From contig NZ_CP176502.1 of assembly GCF_046267875.1 (NCBI RefSeq), positions 372,001-436,000 on the forward strand: a DNA stretch of 64,000 nt, written 5' to 3'. Numbering within the stretch: position 1 is the first letter of the stretch; every line of letters begins with the position of its first letter. This stretch comes from Mannheimia glucosida (GTDB lineage Bacteria; Pseudomonadota; Gammaproteobacteria; Enterobacterales; Pasteurellaceae). A program made the translations under genes and the position numbers. The notes under the pieces are model-generated. The model was not told where the DNA came from. It searched no databases and saw only the letters and a program-made list of their open reading frames with translations. This document shows, piece after piece, positions 53,398 to 61,981 of this stretch.

Positions 53398-53442
53398 ACA
53401 AGCGGTCATTTTGCAAAATAAATCTGCAAAATGACCGCTTGT
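53398..53442. terminator. Bidirectional terminator made of a perfect inverted USS pair
   Basis: Arms ACAAGCGGTCATTTTGCA (53398-53415) and TGCAAAATGACCGCTTGT (53425-53442) pair perfectly over 18 bp with a 9-nt loop. Each arm starts with an exact USS. TTTTT follows on the plus strand. It separates the ATPase gene from the convergent binding-protein gene. Confidence 0.92.
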
Positions 53443-53447
53443 TGTTT

Positions 53448-54554
53448 TTATTTCAGTTGCATAAAGAATGTGCCTTTTGGCGTAATTGGTAAGTAGTTGT
53501 TGTGGAAATCCAAATACGTTTTTTCAGGATCGATATCTTTAAACAATTCAGGATAAAGCGCTTTCGCCATAAATTGAGAGCTCGCTAAATCTGAAATCGA
53601 GCGAGACGCTGTATGATATAAACCATAAACACGCCCTGATTTTACCGCAGGTAAATCTTTCCAACCTGTACGCTCCATAAAGCCTTTCAAACGTTTTTGA
53701 GCATCGGCTTCTTCAATATTAATCCCCATCGACATAACCTCAGGATTAGTGTCATTGCCTAGTTCCGTACCTGAGATCATAATCACATCAGGTTTAGAAA
53801 CTAACACCTGTTCAGGGTTAATCTGCCCCCAATTTTCTACAAACGGGGCACTAATGTTATCGCCTCGCACCGTTTCGGCAATCGCTCCCCACATATTTTT
53901 ACCAAAGGTAAAACTATGCTCTTTCGGGCCTTTATTACCAAATTCAACATAGATTTTCGGCTTACTTACTTTTGCATTATCAATACGGCTCTGAATATCA
54001 GCAATGCCCTCTTCATACTCTTTGGCAATTTTCTCCGCTCTCTCTTCCGTACCTGTAAGCTGACCGAAAACTCTCACGCTTTTTGTATGGTTTTCAACAG
54101 TTTGCTTGTTGAAATCTACTACAACAACAGGAATACCAGCTTGCTCAATGCGTGGAATCTCACTGGCTAACGCTTGATATTGAATTTCAGGTAGCACTAA
54201 CACATCAGGTTTTAATGCAATAGTTTTTTCTGTTGAAAAAGTGCCACTATTCACATAGCCAAGATCGGCAATGTTTTTTAGATTTGGCATTTTTTCTGCA
54301 AATAATGCCCAACTACCTGGGTTGAACTTTTCCCAAAACTCTCGTGAAATCCCTACTACCTTATCGAAATTTTCAACACCGGTTACCGCAATATAGTCAG
54401 GATAATAGAAAGTCAGTGCAACACGTTTAGCAGGCACATCAACTTTGACCTCACGCCCTAATACATCAGTGATGGTTTTAATTTCGGCATTGGCAGTTGC
54501 ACCAAAAGCAAGCAATATGGCAGCAAATACGCTGTTTAATAGTAATTTTTTCAT
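53448..54554 (-). CDS. Periplasmic substrate-binding protein of the FecB/BtuF (PF01497-type) ABC family
   Basis: This 368-residue protein has a signal peptide MKKLLLNSVFAAILLAFGAT then ANA/EIKTI. It then shows VLGREVKVDVPAKRVALTF, LKPDVLVLPEIQY, IPVVVVDFNKQTVENH, and SKPDVIMISGTELG, typical of siderophore/metal-binding class III proteins. There is no lipobox. I chose ATG 54554 with GGAG 5 bases before it; the longer frame adds 19 residues before the signal peptide. It converges on the permease/ATPase genes and very likely serves them. Confidence 0.88.
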   Translation of the reverse strand: MKKLLLNSVFAAILLAFGATANAEIKTITDVLGREVKVDVPAKRVALTFYYPDYIAVTGVENFDKVVGISREFWEKFNPGSWALFAEKMPNLKNIADLGYVNSGTFSTEKTIALKPDVLVLPEIQYQALASEIPRIEQAGIPVVVVDFNKQTVENHTKSVRVFGQLTGTEERAEKIAKEYEEGIADIQSRIDNAKVSKPKIYVEFGNKGPKEHSFTFGKNMWGAIAETVRGDNISAPFVENWGQINPEQVLVSKPDVIMISGTELGNDTNPEVMSMGINIEEADAQKRLKGFMERTGWKDLPAVKSGRVYGLYHTASRSISDLASSQFMAKALYPELFKDIDPEKTYLDFHNNYLPITPKGTFFMQLK

Positions 54555-54666
54555 TGGAACTCCAAAAAGAAATGGAAAGTTGAATTGTAACTTTCTATAA
54601 CAAATAGTCAATGAAAATAATTCGCAACAACGAAATTATCTATAGAAGAGTAAATTAGAAGAGATT

Positions 54667-54675
54667 ACAAGCGGT
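54667..54675 (+). repeat. DNA uptake signal sequence
   Basis: Exact ACAAGCGGT in the gap between lipA and the binding-protein gene. Confidence 0.8.
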
Positions 54676-54705
54676 TTAATTTTGCTAAAACTTTGCAAAC
54701 CACAA

Positions 54706-54733
54706 AAACAAAGGGCGAATAATATTCGCCCTT
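54706..54733 (-). terminator. Terminator of the mrd-dacA-lip cluster, after lipA
   Basis: Arms AAGGGCGAAT and ATTCGCCCTT with a 3-nt loop, followed on the minus strand by TGTTTTTGTGG. The stem belongs to the GGGCGAAT palindrome family of the window. Confidence 0.75.
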
Positions 54734-54740
54734 ATCGATT

Positions 54741-55748
54741 TTATTTCACCAATTCGCCTTTCGCTTGTAAATCCGCATGGTAAGAAGAACGCACGAACGG
54801 TCCGCAGGCTGCGTGTTCAAAGCCCATTTTTTCGGCTTCCTCACGGAACATATCAAACTCTGCCGGTGGTACATAGCGTTCCACTTTTAGGTGATGGCGA
54901 CTCGGTTGTAAATATTGCCCGATAGTGAGCATTGTTACACCGTGATCGCGTAAATCTTGCATCACTTCCAAGATTTCTTCGTTGGTTTCACCTAAGCCTA
55001 CCATTAAGCCGGATTTGGTCGGAATATTCGGGAATTCTTGCTTGAAGATTTTCAATAATTCCAACGACCATTTGTAATCCGCCCCCGGGCGAACTTCACG
55101 ATAGAGACGTGGCACATTTTCTAAGTTGTGGTTAAAGACATCAGGTGGATTTTCTTTGAGAATTGCCACCGCTTGCTCCACACGTCCACGGAAATCCGGC
55201 ACAAGAATTTCCACTTTGCAATGCGGATTTAAGGCTTTGATTTCACGCACTGTTGCCGAGAAATGAGCAGCTCCACGGTCAGGTAAATCATCACGATCCA
55301 CTGAGGTAATCACCACATATTTGAGTTTCATATCTTGCACCGTTTCTGCCACTTTGCGAGGTTCGTCCGGGTCAAGCGGAAGCGGTTTGCCGTGTGCCAC
55401 ATCACAGAACGGGCAACGACGGGTACAGATTGCCCCCATAATCATAAAGGTTGCAGTGCCGTGATTAAAACATTCGTGTAAATTCGGGCAAGAGGCTTCC
55501 TCGCACACCGAGTGCAACCCGTGGCGACGCATACCGTTTTTAATGCTGTCAATTTTCGCTGAGTTTGCCGGCAGTTTGATTTTCATCCACTCCGGTTTTT
55601 TTAAGAGTTCTTGATCCGGGTCGATATTACGCACCTGAATCACAGAGGTTTTGGCGGCATCACGATATTTCACCCCTTTTTCCATTTTGAAAGGGCTCAT
55701 TTTTTTCACTGTAGCAGTTGCCGTCGTTTGAGCTGTCGATGTAGCCAT
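54741..55748 (-). CDS. lipA: Lipoyl synthase
   Basis: This 335-residue radical-SAM enzyme has the auxiliary cluster cysteines in VCEEASCPNLHEC (C82, C87, C93) and the radical-SAM triad in CTRRCPFC (C108, C112, C115). It also has VGLGETNEEI and the C-terminal RSSY serine that ligates the auxiliary cluster. It inserts two sulfurs into the octanoyl group made by LipB. Length is near E. coli LipA (321 aa); the extra residues are a Thr/Ala-rich N-terminus. It follows lipB by 14 bp. Confidence 0.97.
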   Translation of the reverse strand: MATSTAQTTATATVKKMSPFKMEKGVKYRDAAKTSVIQVRNIDPDQELLKKPEWMKIKLPANSAKIDSIKNGMRRHGLHSVCEEASCPNLHECFNHGTATFMIMGAICTRRCPFCDVAHGKPLPLDPDEPRKVAETVQDMKLKYVVITSVDRDDLPDRGAAHFSATVREIKALNPHCKVEILVPDFRGRVEQAVAILKENPPDVFNHNLENVPRLYREVRPGADYKWSLELLKIFKQEFPNIPTKSGLMVGLGETNEEILEVMQDLRDHGVTMLTIGQYLQPSRHHLKVERYVPPAEFDMFREEAEKMGFEHAACGPFVRSSYHADLQAKGELVK

Positions 55749-55762
55749 TACTGTGTTTTATC

Positions 55763-56416
55763 CTAATTGTTAATAATTTGTTGGTTATTATAGCCTAAAA
55801 TTGTGCTGAAATGAGCCACTAATTTTGGGGCAACCTCTTCGCAACTTAAATCAGGGCGATCAACCAGTTCGCTTAATTGACACATTTCCAGCCCGGCATA
55901 ACCGCACGGATTGATGTTGCGAAAAGGCATTAAATCCATATTGATATTTAACGCCAAGCCGTGGAAAGAGCAACCTTTGCGAATCCGCAAACCGAGTGAG
56001 CAGATTTTCCTGCCGTCCACATATACCCCCGGTGCATCAGCTTTTGGGTAACTTTCTATGCCGTACTCTGCCAACGTTTGTACCACTGTTTGCTCAAGGG
56101 CGGTGACTAAATCCCGAACCGACACTTCTTTCCCCAAGGATTTCAAGCGTTTAATATCAATCAGCACATACATAATTTGCTGCCCTTCGCCGTGGTAAGT
56201 AATTTGCCCGCCACGGTCGCTTTGTACCACCGGAATATTGGTTGGGTTTAACAAATGCTCCGGTTTGCCTGCCGATCCTTGTGTAAACACAGCCGGGTGC
56301 TGAACCAGCCAGATCTCATCGTCAGTGTTCTCATCACGGCTATCTGTGAAAGATTGCATTTGGTGCCAAATCTCTTCATACGGCTGAATGCCTAGTTGGC
56401 GAATTATTAATTTCAT
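55763..56416 (-). CDS. lipB: Octanoyl-(ACP) transferase LipB
   Basis: This 217-residue protein shows LVQHPAVFTQGSAGKPEHLL, RGGQITYHGEGQQIMY, DGRKICSLGLRIRKGCSFHG with the catalytic Lys, and INPCGYAGLEM with the acyl-thioester Cys. It moves octanoate from ACP to lipoyl domains. Length equals E. coli LipB (213 aa). The lipB-lipA pairing is conserved. Confidence 0.96.
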   Translation of the reverse strand: MKLIIRQLGIQPYEEIWHQMQSFTDSRDENTDDEIWLVQHPAVFTQGSAGKPEHLLNPTNIPVVQSDRGGQITYHGEGQQIMYVLIDIKRLKSLGKEVSVRDLVTALEQTVVQTLAEYGIESYPKADAPGVYVDGRKICSLGLRIRKGCSFHGLALNINMDLMPFRNINPCGYAGLEMCQLSELVDRPDLSCEEVAPKLVAHFSTILGYNNQQIINN

Positions 56417-56449
56417 TTTCTATTTTCCAACATTGTTTTATTGAAAAAT

Positions 56450-56475
56450 TGAGGGCGAATGTCATTCGCCCCTCG
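56450..56475. repeat. GGGCGAAT-type palindrome between ybeD and lipB
   Basis: GAGGGCGAAT and ATTCGCCCCTC pair with one bulge and a GTC loop. It is related to the palindromes at 54711 and 27121. Confidence 0.55.
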
Positions 56476-56477
56476 CA

Positions 56478-56777
56478 TTATAATACCATTCTCACACCGG
56501 CAATTTTAGCCAATTCAGTGTAAAGGGTTTCTACTTGCTCAATATTTTCCGCCACAATATCAATCGAAACGGAATTATAGGTACCTTTTGAGCTTTTTTG
56601 CTGACGTGGGTTGTAGTCGCCTTTGGCATATTTTTGAGTGACTACTACCACATCATCAACTAAATCTTCTCGGTTGGTTCCCACCACTTTGAACGTAAAA
56701 TGACATGGGAACTCTAACAGATCCTTTAATTTAGCTTGAGGCAAATCTTGTAAGTTTATCGCTTTTGGTTGAGACAT
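56478..56777 (-). CDS. ybeD: YbeD/DUF493 small conserved protein
   Basis: This 99-residue protein (LLEFPCHFTFKVVGTNREDL, SSKGTYNSVSIDIVAENIEQ, YTELAKIAGVRMVL) is the ferredoxin-fold DUF493 family. It resembles ACT-like regulatory domains; function is unproven. I chose ATG 56777 with AAGGA upstream; the longer frame covers a noncoding palindrome. It sits between dacA and lipB as in E. coli. Confidence 0.92.
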   Translation of the reverse strand: MSQPKAINLQDLPQAKLKDLLEFPCHFTFKVVGTNREDLVDDVVVVTQKYAKGDYNPRQQKSSKGTYNSVSIDIVAENIEQVETLYTELAKIAGVRMVL

Positions 56778-56859
56778 TTTCGATCCTTCTTCTATTCTTT
56801 CTTCGGGGGCGAAAGATTTTTTGCCCCTACATTTTTTATACATTCATATCTAAAACGGT

Positions 56860-56902
56860 AAGCGGTGAAATTTTGCAAATTTTTTGCAAAATCACACCGC
56901 TT
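56860..56902 (-). terminator. USS-like hairpin between dacA and ybeD
   Basis: AAGCGGTGAAATTTTGCAAA (56860-56879) and TTTGCAAAATCACACCGCTT (56883-56902) pair at 18 of 20 positions. The arms are decayed USSs. The T-run is poor, so read-through to ybeD is likely. A separate GGGGCGAAA/TTGCCCC stem lies near 56804-56826. Confidence 0.5.
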
Positions 56903-56943
56903 GCATTGCTCCCTAGATGGGGATAAAAAGGCAAATAACAAGA

Positions 56944-58122
56944 TTAATCGAACAAGCTCTTCACAGTAAGGGCAATCCAATCCCACGCTTTGCCGAAAAT
57001 ACCGGCTTCCGGTACGTCTTGTAATACTTGTAAGTTAGTGCTTGCAACATCTTTGCCGTCAAGTTGGTAGATCATTTTACCCACTACCTGCCCTTTTGCT
57101 AAAGGAGCTTCGAGGTTTTTCTTCTCTAACTCATAACGGGCTTTCAAATCCGCCGAGCGACCTTTCGGGATAGTCACAAAGCTATCTTGCACCGAGCCTA
57201 ATTGCACCTTATTCACTTCACCGTAATAGACACTTTGCTCGGCAACCGATTGAGCTGCCGGAATGGATTTGATGGTTTCAAAATTGGCAAAGCCCCATTG
57301 CAGTAATTTCTTACTTTCCACTTCACGGCCTTTATAAGTTGGCACGCCCATCACTACAGAAATTAAACGTGTATTCGGGTTAATTGCTGATGCGACTAAG
57401 TTATAGCCGGCTTTATCAGTATGCCCCGTTTTCATACCATCAACTTGAATGGTTTTATCCCACAATAACCCGTTGCGGTTTGGTTGTGGTTTTTTAATGT
57501 TATATTGGAACTCTTTTTCCGCATAAATTTTATACTCTTCCGGCTGATCACGAATAATATGCGAGCCGATAATCGCCATATCACGAGCAGAAGAATATTG
57601 TTCCGGATCGTCTAAACCGTGCACGGTGGTAAAGTGAGTATTCTTTAAACCAAACTGTTGGGCGTATTTGTTCATTTCATTCACAAAAGCCACTTGTGAG
57701 CCGGAAACGTGTTCAGCTAATGCAACAGAAGCATCATTACCGGAGACGATAATCAGCCCTTTCATCAACTCACCTACAGAGACTTTGCTGTTTAAATCTA
57801 AAAACATTAATGAAGAACCAGGGAATTTTTGCGCCCACGAGTTTTCGGTGACGGTCACCATATCGCTGTTTTGCACTTTCCCTGATTTTAAGGCTTCACC
57901 CACCACATAACTAGTCATCATTTTGGTTAATGATGCAGGATATTGACGCTGATCTGGGTTCAAACTCACCAAAACTTCACCGGAGTTGTAATCCATCAAA
58001 ATATAGGTTTGTGCGTTGATCTGGGGTGCAGATAAATTGAAGTTGGTGTTTAAATCTGCATAGGCAATGCTTGAAACCGCAAGACCTACCACGCTCATCG
58101 CTTTCACTAATGTTTTTTTCAT
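56944..58122 (-). CDS. dacA: D-alanyl-D-alanine carboxypeptidase (PBP5/6 type)
   Basis: This 392-residue protein has a signal peptide (1-22). The penicillin-binding motifs are SLTK (S64, K67), SGN (127-129) and KTG (231-233). A C-terminal beta domain follows and ends in an amphipathic helix (GKAWDWIALTVKSLFD) that anchors it to the outer face of the inner membrane. It trims the terminal D-Ala of peptidoglycan stems. Length is close to E. coli PBP5 (403 aa). Confidence 0.96.
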   Translation of the reverse strand: MKKTLVKAMSVVGLAVSSIAYADLNTNFNLSAPQINAQTYILMDYNSGEVLVSLNPDQRQYPASLTKMMTSYVVGEALKSGKVQNSDMVTVTENSWAQKFPGSSLMFLDLNSKVSVGELMKGLIIVSGNDASVALAEHVSGSQVAFVNEMNKYAQQFGLKNTHFTTVHGLDDPEQYSSARDMAIIGSHIIRDQPEEYKIYAEKEFQYNIKKPQPNRNGLLWDKTIQVDGMKTGHTDKAGYNLVASAINPNTRLISVVMGVPTYKGREVESKKLLQWGFANFETIKSIPAAQSVAEQSVYYGEVNKVQLGSVQDSFVTIPKGRSADLKARYELEKKNLEAPLAKGQVVGKMIYQLDGKDVASTNLQVLQDVPEAGIFGKAWDWIALTVKSLFD

Positions 58123-58136
58123 ATTTCCTCTTAAAA

Positions 58137-58796
58137 TTAATTCATTACATATAACTGATTAGTCGATCCCAATTTTGACTTATCAACAATCGCAATTTTC
58201 ACTCTTGCCGTCCCCGAATGGTGCATACCGATTTTTTTCGCTGCGGCTGATGATAAATCCAAGACCCGTGCATGAGCATAAGGTCCACGATCATTCACAC
58301 GAACCACCACAGAACGCCCGTTTCGTAAATTCGTCACTTCAATTAAAGTACCAAATGGTAAAGTTCGATGTGCAGCCGTCATTTTAGCGTTGTTGAAAGT
58401 CTCCCCATTAGCGGTTCGGCGACCATTAAATTGATTTGCATAATAACTAGCAACACCGGTTTGAAAATGTTTTTTAACCAGTAGCTTATGTTGCCCCTTT
58501 ACCAATTTTTTCTTAGCAGTTACCGTTTTCTTAACAACCTTGCGAGCCAACTTTTTTTTAGATTTAATCGCCTTAGTTGTAACAGTAGAAATGGTTTTCT
58601 TTTTTGTGGCTTTAGCTACTACTTCTTTTTTCTTAACTTTAGAAGTACCTACTTTTTTTATTGCTTTAGAAGTTGCTTGCTTCTTGGTTGAAATACTTGA
58701 TTTAGCTTTTGTATTCTTTGTCGCAGCCAAAGAATTTAATGAGCTAAAAGTCAGAAATCCAGCTAACAACAGGGTTACAATTTTACCTAATCTCAT
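58137..58796 (-). CDS. rlpA: RlpA-family septal lytic transglycosylase-like protein, Lys-rich, without lipobox or SPOR domain
   Basis: This 219-residue protein has a signal peptide ending near SLAA (residue 25), a very Lys-rich linker (about 27-110), and an RlpA double-psi barrel (about 113-205). GETFNNAKMTAAHRTLPFG and VVRVNDRGPYAHARVLDLS keep the catalytic E132, H143 and D169. Unlike E. coli RlpA it has no lipobox cysteine and no C-terminal SPOR domain. Position between mrdB and dacA is conserved. It probably cleaves or binds denuded peptidoglycan at the septum; the basic linker may hold it to the wall. Confidence 0.88.
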   Translation of the reverse strand: MRLGKIVTLLLAGFLTFSSLNSLAATKNTKAKSSISTKKQATSKAIKKVGTSKVKKKEVVAKATKKKTISTVTTKAIKSKKKLARKVVKKTVTAKKKLVKGQHKLLVKKHFQTGVASYYANQFNGRRTANGETFNNAKMTAAHRTLPFGTLIEVTNLRNGRSVVVRVNDRGPYAHARVLDLSSAAAKKIGMHHSGTARVKIAIVDKSKLGSTNQLYVMN

Positions 58797-58887
58797 ATAA
58801 GTTTTTTCCTCTATGTGGATGTCGTTATTGTTTGTAACGATGATCGTTTCACTGCTTTTTGATACCGCAAAAAAGCAAAAGTTTAAT

Positions 58888-60015
58888 TTATTTCAGTTTA
58901 TCATAAGGATTATTACTGCCTACGCGCTTACGGTGAACATAGGTTGACATCATCAAACCAAATGCCGCCATCAGCGTCACATAGGAAGTTCCACCGTAAC
59001 TGAAAAGCGGTAATGGTACACCGACTACTGGTAAAATACCACTTACCATACCAATATTTACAAAAACGTAAACAAAGAATAAAAGGGCTGTGCCGCCCGA
59101 TAAAATACGCCCAAAAGCAGAATCTGATTTTGTACCAATCACTAAACCTCGAGCAATAATAAACAAATAAATCGCTAATAAAATCAGCACGCCTATCATA
59201 CCATGTTCTTCGCTTAACACCGCAAAAATAAAATCCGTATGCGGTTCAGGCAAAAATTCAAGCTGGGATTGTGTGCCTTCCATCCAACCTTTGCCGTTAA
59301 TACCTCCTGAGCCTATCGCAATTTTAGATTGAATAATATGATAGCCAGCACCCAACGGGTCTTTATTAGGATCAATTAACGTCATCACTCGGGTTTTTTG
59401 ATAATCGTGCATTAAGAAAAACCACATTATCGGGATAAATCCGGCTAAAAACACCACACCCGCCCCAATTAATTTCCAACTGAGTCCCGCCAAAAACAGC
59501 ACAAAAATCCCAGCAGAACAAACTAAAATTGCAGTCCCTAAATCGGGCTGAATTGCCACTAATAAAGTTGGCATAATAATAATGGCGAGTGCGATAAAGG
59601 TATCTTTAAAACTCGGAGGAAGCGGTCGCTTACCCAAATAAGTTGCCACCATCAGCGGCACAGCGAGCTTGGCAATTTCAGAGGGTTGAAAGCGAACAAA
59701 GCCTAAATTCAACCAACGCTGTGCCCCTTTACTGGTTTCGCCTACTAAATCGACTAAAATCAATAAAACCAAGCAAAAAACATACAGATAAGGCGATACT
59801 TTTTGATAAAAACGAGGAGGCACCATTGCCATTATCAACATTAACCCAAGCCCGAGTGACACCTGAATCAGCCTGCTGGTAAACATTCGCTCATTTGCAC
59901 CGCTTGCACTGTATAACACTAATAAGCCGTAGCCGGTAATCGCCAACAGCCCTGCCAATAACAGAAGATCGAGCGAAAAAATTTTCCAGAAAAGTTTTTT
60001 AAAGCCACTATTCAT
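58888..60015 (-). CDS. mrdB: Peptidoglycan glycosyltransferase RodA (MrdB)
   Basis: This 375-residue SEDS protein has about ten membrane segments; QPSEIAKLAVPL, VAIQPDLGTAILV, FLPEPHTDFIFAVLSEEHG and GVPLPLFSYGGTSYVTLM are the SEDS signatures. It polymerises lipid II in the elongasome with PBP2. I chose ATG 60015 because it overlaps the mrdA stop by 8 bases in the usual coupled way; the longer frame lies inside mrdA. Length equals E. coli RodA (370 aa). Confidence 0.96.
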   Translation of the reverse strand: MNSGFKKLFWKIFSLDLLLLAGLLAITGYGLLVLYSASGANERMFTSRLIQVSLGLGLMLIMAMVPPRFYQKVSPYLYVFCLVLLILVDLVGETSKGAQRWLNLGFVRFQPSEIAKLAVPLMVATYLGKRPLPPSFKDTFIALAIIIMPTLLVAIQPDLGTAILVCSAGIFVLFLAGLSWKLIGAGVVFLAGFIPIMWFFLMHDYQKTRVMTLIDPNKDPLGAGYHIIQSKIAIGSGGINGKGWMEGTQSQLEFLPEPHTDFIFAVLSEEHGMIGVLILLAIYLFIIARGLVIGTKSDSAFGRILSGGTALLFFVYVFVNIGMVSGILPVVGVPLPLFSYGGTSYVTLMAAFGLMMSTYVHRKRVGSNNPYDKLK

Positions 60016-61957
60016 GATTTTCCTCTGTAACAAGCGGTCGATTTTGCTCAGAATTTTGCGAATCCGGCTGTTCGCCAACACCTTTTCTTAAAACATAATC
60101 CATAATCTGACGAGCCACCGGTGCCGCAGCACTACCGCCCCCCCCTGCATTTTCTAAAATTAACGCCACCACCATTTTCGGCTGTTCATAAGGGGCATAG
60201 CCAATAAACCACGCGTGGTCGTGTAGCTCTTTTTTAATCGCATTTTTATCGTAATTCTTACCGTTTAAGTTAAACACCTGCGCTGTACCGGTTTTCCCCG
60301 CTGCGTGATAAAACGCACCGGCAAACACTTTGCGAGCTGTACCGTTGGCAGCGTGAGCCACATTAAACATTCCCTGTTTCGCCAAGTTCCAGTAAGCACT
60401 CGGCACGTCTTTAATATCTTCATACAACAGTGGATCTTGATATGGCGTCACCGAATTACTGCTTTGTACTTCCAGCATTAAATGCGGCGTGTTGACTCGC
60501 CCGTTGTTGATTAACACTGCGGTCGCTTTCGCCAACTGCAACGGGGTCGAAATCCAATAGCCTTGCCCGATACCAACCGGAATCGTATCGCCCTGCACCC
60601 AAGGTTTTTTATAACGTTTTTGTTTCCATTCACGTGTCGGCATTACCCCTGCCGATTCCTCAAAAATATCAATGCCGGTTTTCACCCCAAAACCAAATTT
60701 TTTCATCCAATCCGACATTTTATCAATCCCCATTTTATAGGCTAATTGATAGAAAAAGGTATCAGAGGATTCGGTAATGGCCTTATTCACATTGGTTGCA
60801 CCGTGTCCACTACGTTTCCAATCTCGATAACGTTGCGTCGTGCCGGGCAAAATCCAATAGCCGGGGTCTGAAATAGTGGTTGAAGGCGTAATCATTCCCT
60901 CTTCCAAGCCCGCAACCGCCATAAACGGTTTAATGGTGGAAGCCGGTGGGTAAGTGCCTTGTGTAGTACGGCTATAAAGTGGTCGGGTTGGATCGTCCAA
61001 TAATGCTTTATAATCCTGCCCTGAAATACCGCCCACAAATAAATTATTGTCATAACTTGGGTTTGAGACCATCGCTAAAATACTGCTATCACGAGGGTCA
61101 AGCACCACCACCGCCCCTTTATGCTTAGCAATTAACGACATCACATATTGCTGTAATTCCACATCAATACTCAAGCGAATACTGCTACCGGCAACCCCTG
61201 CTTGGTCACGCAATTTGCGGATCACTTTCCCTCGGTTATTAATTTCTACCTCTTCAAAACCGGTTACACCGTGAAGTTGGTCTTCATAGAATTTCTCAAT
61301 ACCCAATTTGCCCATATCGTGCGAACCGGCATAATTACCGAATTTACCCTCTTCTTGTAGCTTTTTCTTGTCATTTTCGTTAATTTTCGCCACATAACCG
61401 ATAATATGGGTTAAAAGTTCGCCGTAAGGATAATTCCGTTTGTAATAAGCCTGCACATCTAAACTCGGAAAACGGTATTGGTTCACGGCAAAACGAGCCA
61501 TCTGAGTCTCATTCAAATTGCCTTTGAGCATAATCGGGGTATAGCGAGAACTGCGTTTTTTCTCTTTATGATAGTTCTCGATATCTTCGTCCGTCAGCCC
61601 AACAATATCCTTCAACTCGGTTAAAGTTTGCTCAATATTTTCCGTCTTTTCAGGCACAATAAACAACCCGAAATAGGTTAAATTTTCCGCCAATACTTTA
61701 CCATTACGGTCATAAATTAAGCCTCGAGCCGGTGGCACAGGCAACAATTTAATGCGGTTACCGTTTGAACGGGTTTGGTAGTCCTCATAATTCACCACTT
61801 GTAAGTGATACAAATTGGTTAATAAAACACCACTTAACGCCAACACCCCCAGAAACGCAACTAAGGCACGGCGGGCATACAGATTGCTTTCTGCCTGCCC
61901 GTCTCGCACCTTTTCTCTCTGGTTTGATGCTGTGAATTTTGCTAATTTACCAAACAT
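60008..61957 (-). CDS. mrdA: Penicillin-binding protein 2 (MrdA)
   Basis: This 649-residue class B PBP has one N-terminal membrane helix (about 28-50). The dimerisation domain starts RGLIYDRNGKVLAENL. The transpeptidase active site is PPASTIKP (S340, K343), with ESSDTFFYQ and AGKTGTAQVF as the other motifs. It crosslinks elongation peptidoglycan with RodA. Length matches E. coli PBP2 (633 aa). A USS (60030-60038) falls near the C-terminal end, just upstream of the mrdB start. Confidence 0.96.
   Translation of the reverse strand: MFGKLAKFTASNQREKVRDGQAESNLYARRALVAFLGVLALSGVLLTNLYHLQVVNYEDYQTRSNGNRIKLLPVPPARGLIYDRNGKVLAENLTYFGLFIVPEKTENIEQTLTELKDIVGLTDEDIENYHKEKKRSSRYTPIMLKGNLNETQMARFAVNQYRFPSLDVQAYYKRNYPYGELLTHIIGYVAKINENDKKKLQEEGKFGNYAGSHDMGKLGIEKFYEDQLHGVTGFEEVEINNRGKVIRKLRDQAGVAGSSIRLSIDVELQQYVMSLIAKHKGAVVVLDPRDSSILAMVSNPSYDNNLFVGGISGQDYKALLDDPTRPLYSRTTQGTYPPASTIKPFMAVAGLEEGMITPSTTISDPGYWILPGTTQRYRDWKRSGHGATNVNKAITESSDTFFYQLAYKMGIDKMSDWMKKFGFGVKTGIDIFEESAGVMPTREWKQKRYKKPWVQGDTIPVGIGQGYWISTPLQLAKATAVLINNGRVNTPHLMLEVQSSNSVTPYQDPLLYEDIKDVPSAYWNLAKQGMFNVAHAANGTARKVFAGAFYHAAGKTGTAQVFNLNGKNYDKNAIKKELHDHAWFIGYAPYEQPKMVVALILENAGGGGSAAAPVARQIMDYVLRKGVGEQPDSQNSEQNRPLVTEENHE
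60030..60038 (+). repeat. DNA uptake signal sequence in the mrdA C-terminal codons
   Basis: Exact ACAAGCGGT followed by CGATTTTGC, inside the tail of the mrdA frame. Confidence 0.75.
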
Positions 61958-61981
61958 ATAACACTATCTAAAAATGACTCG

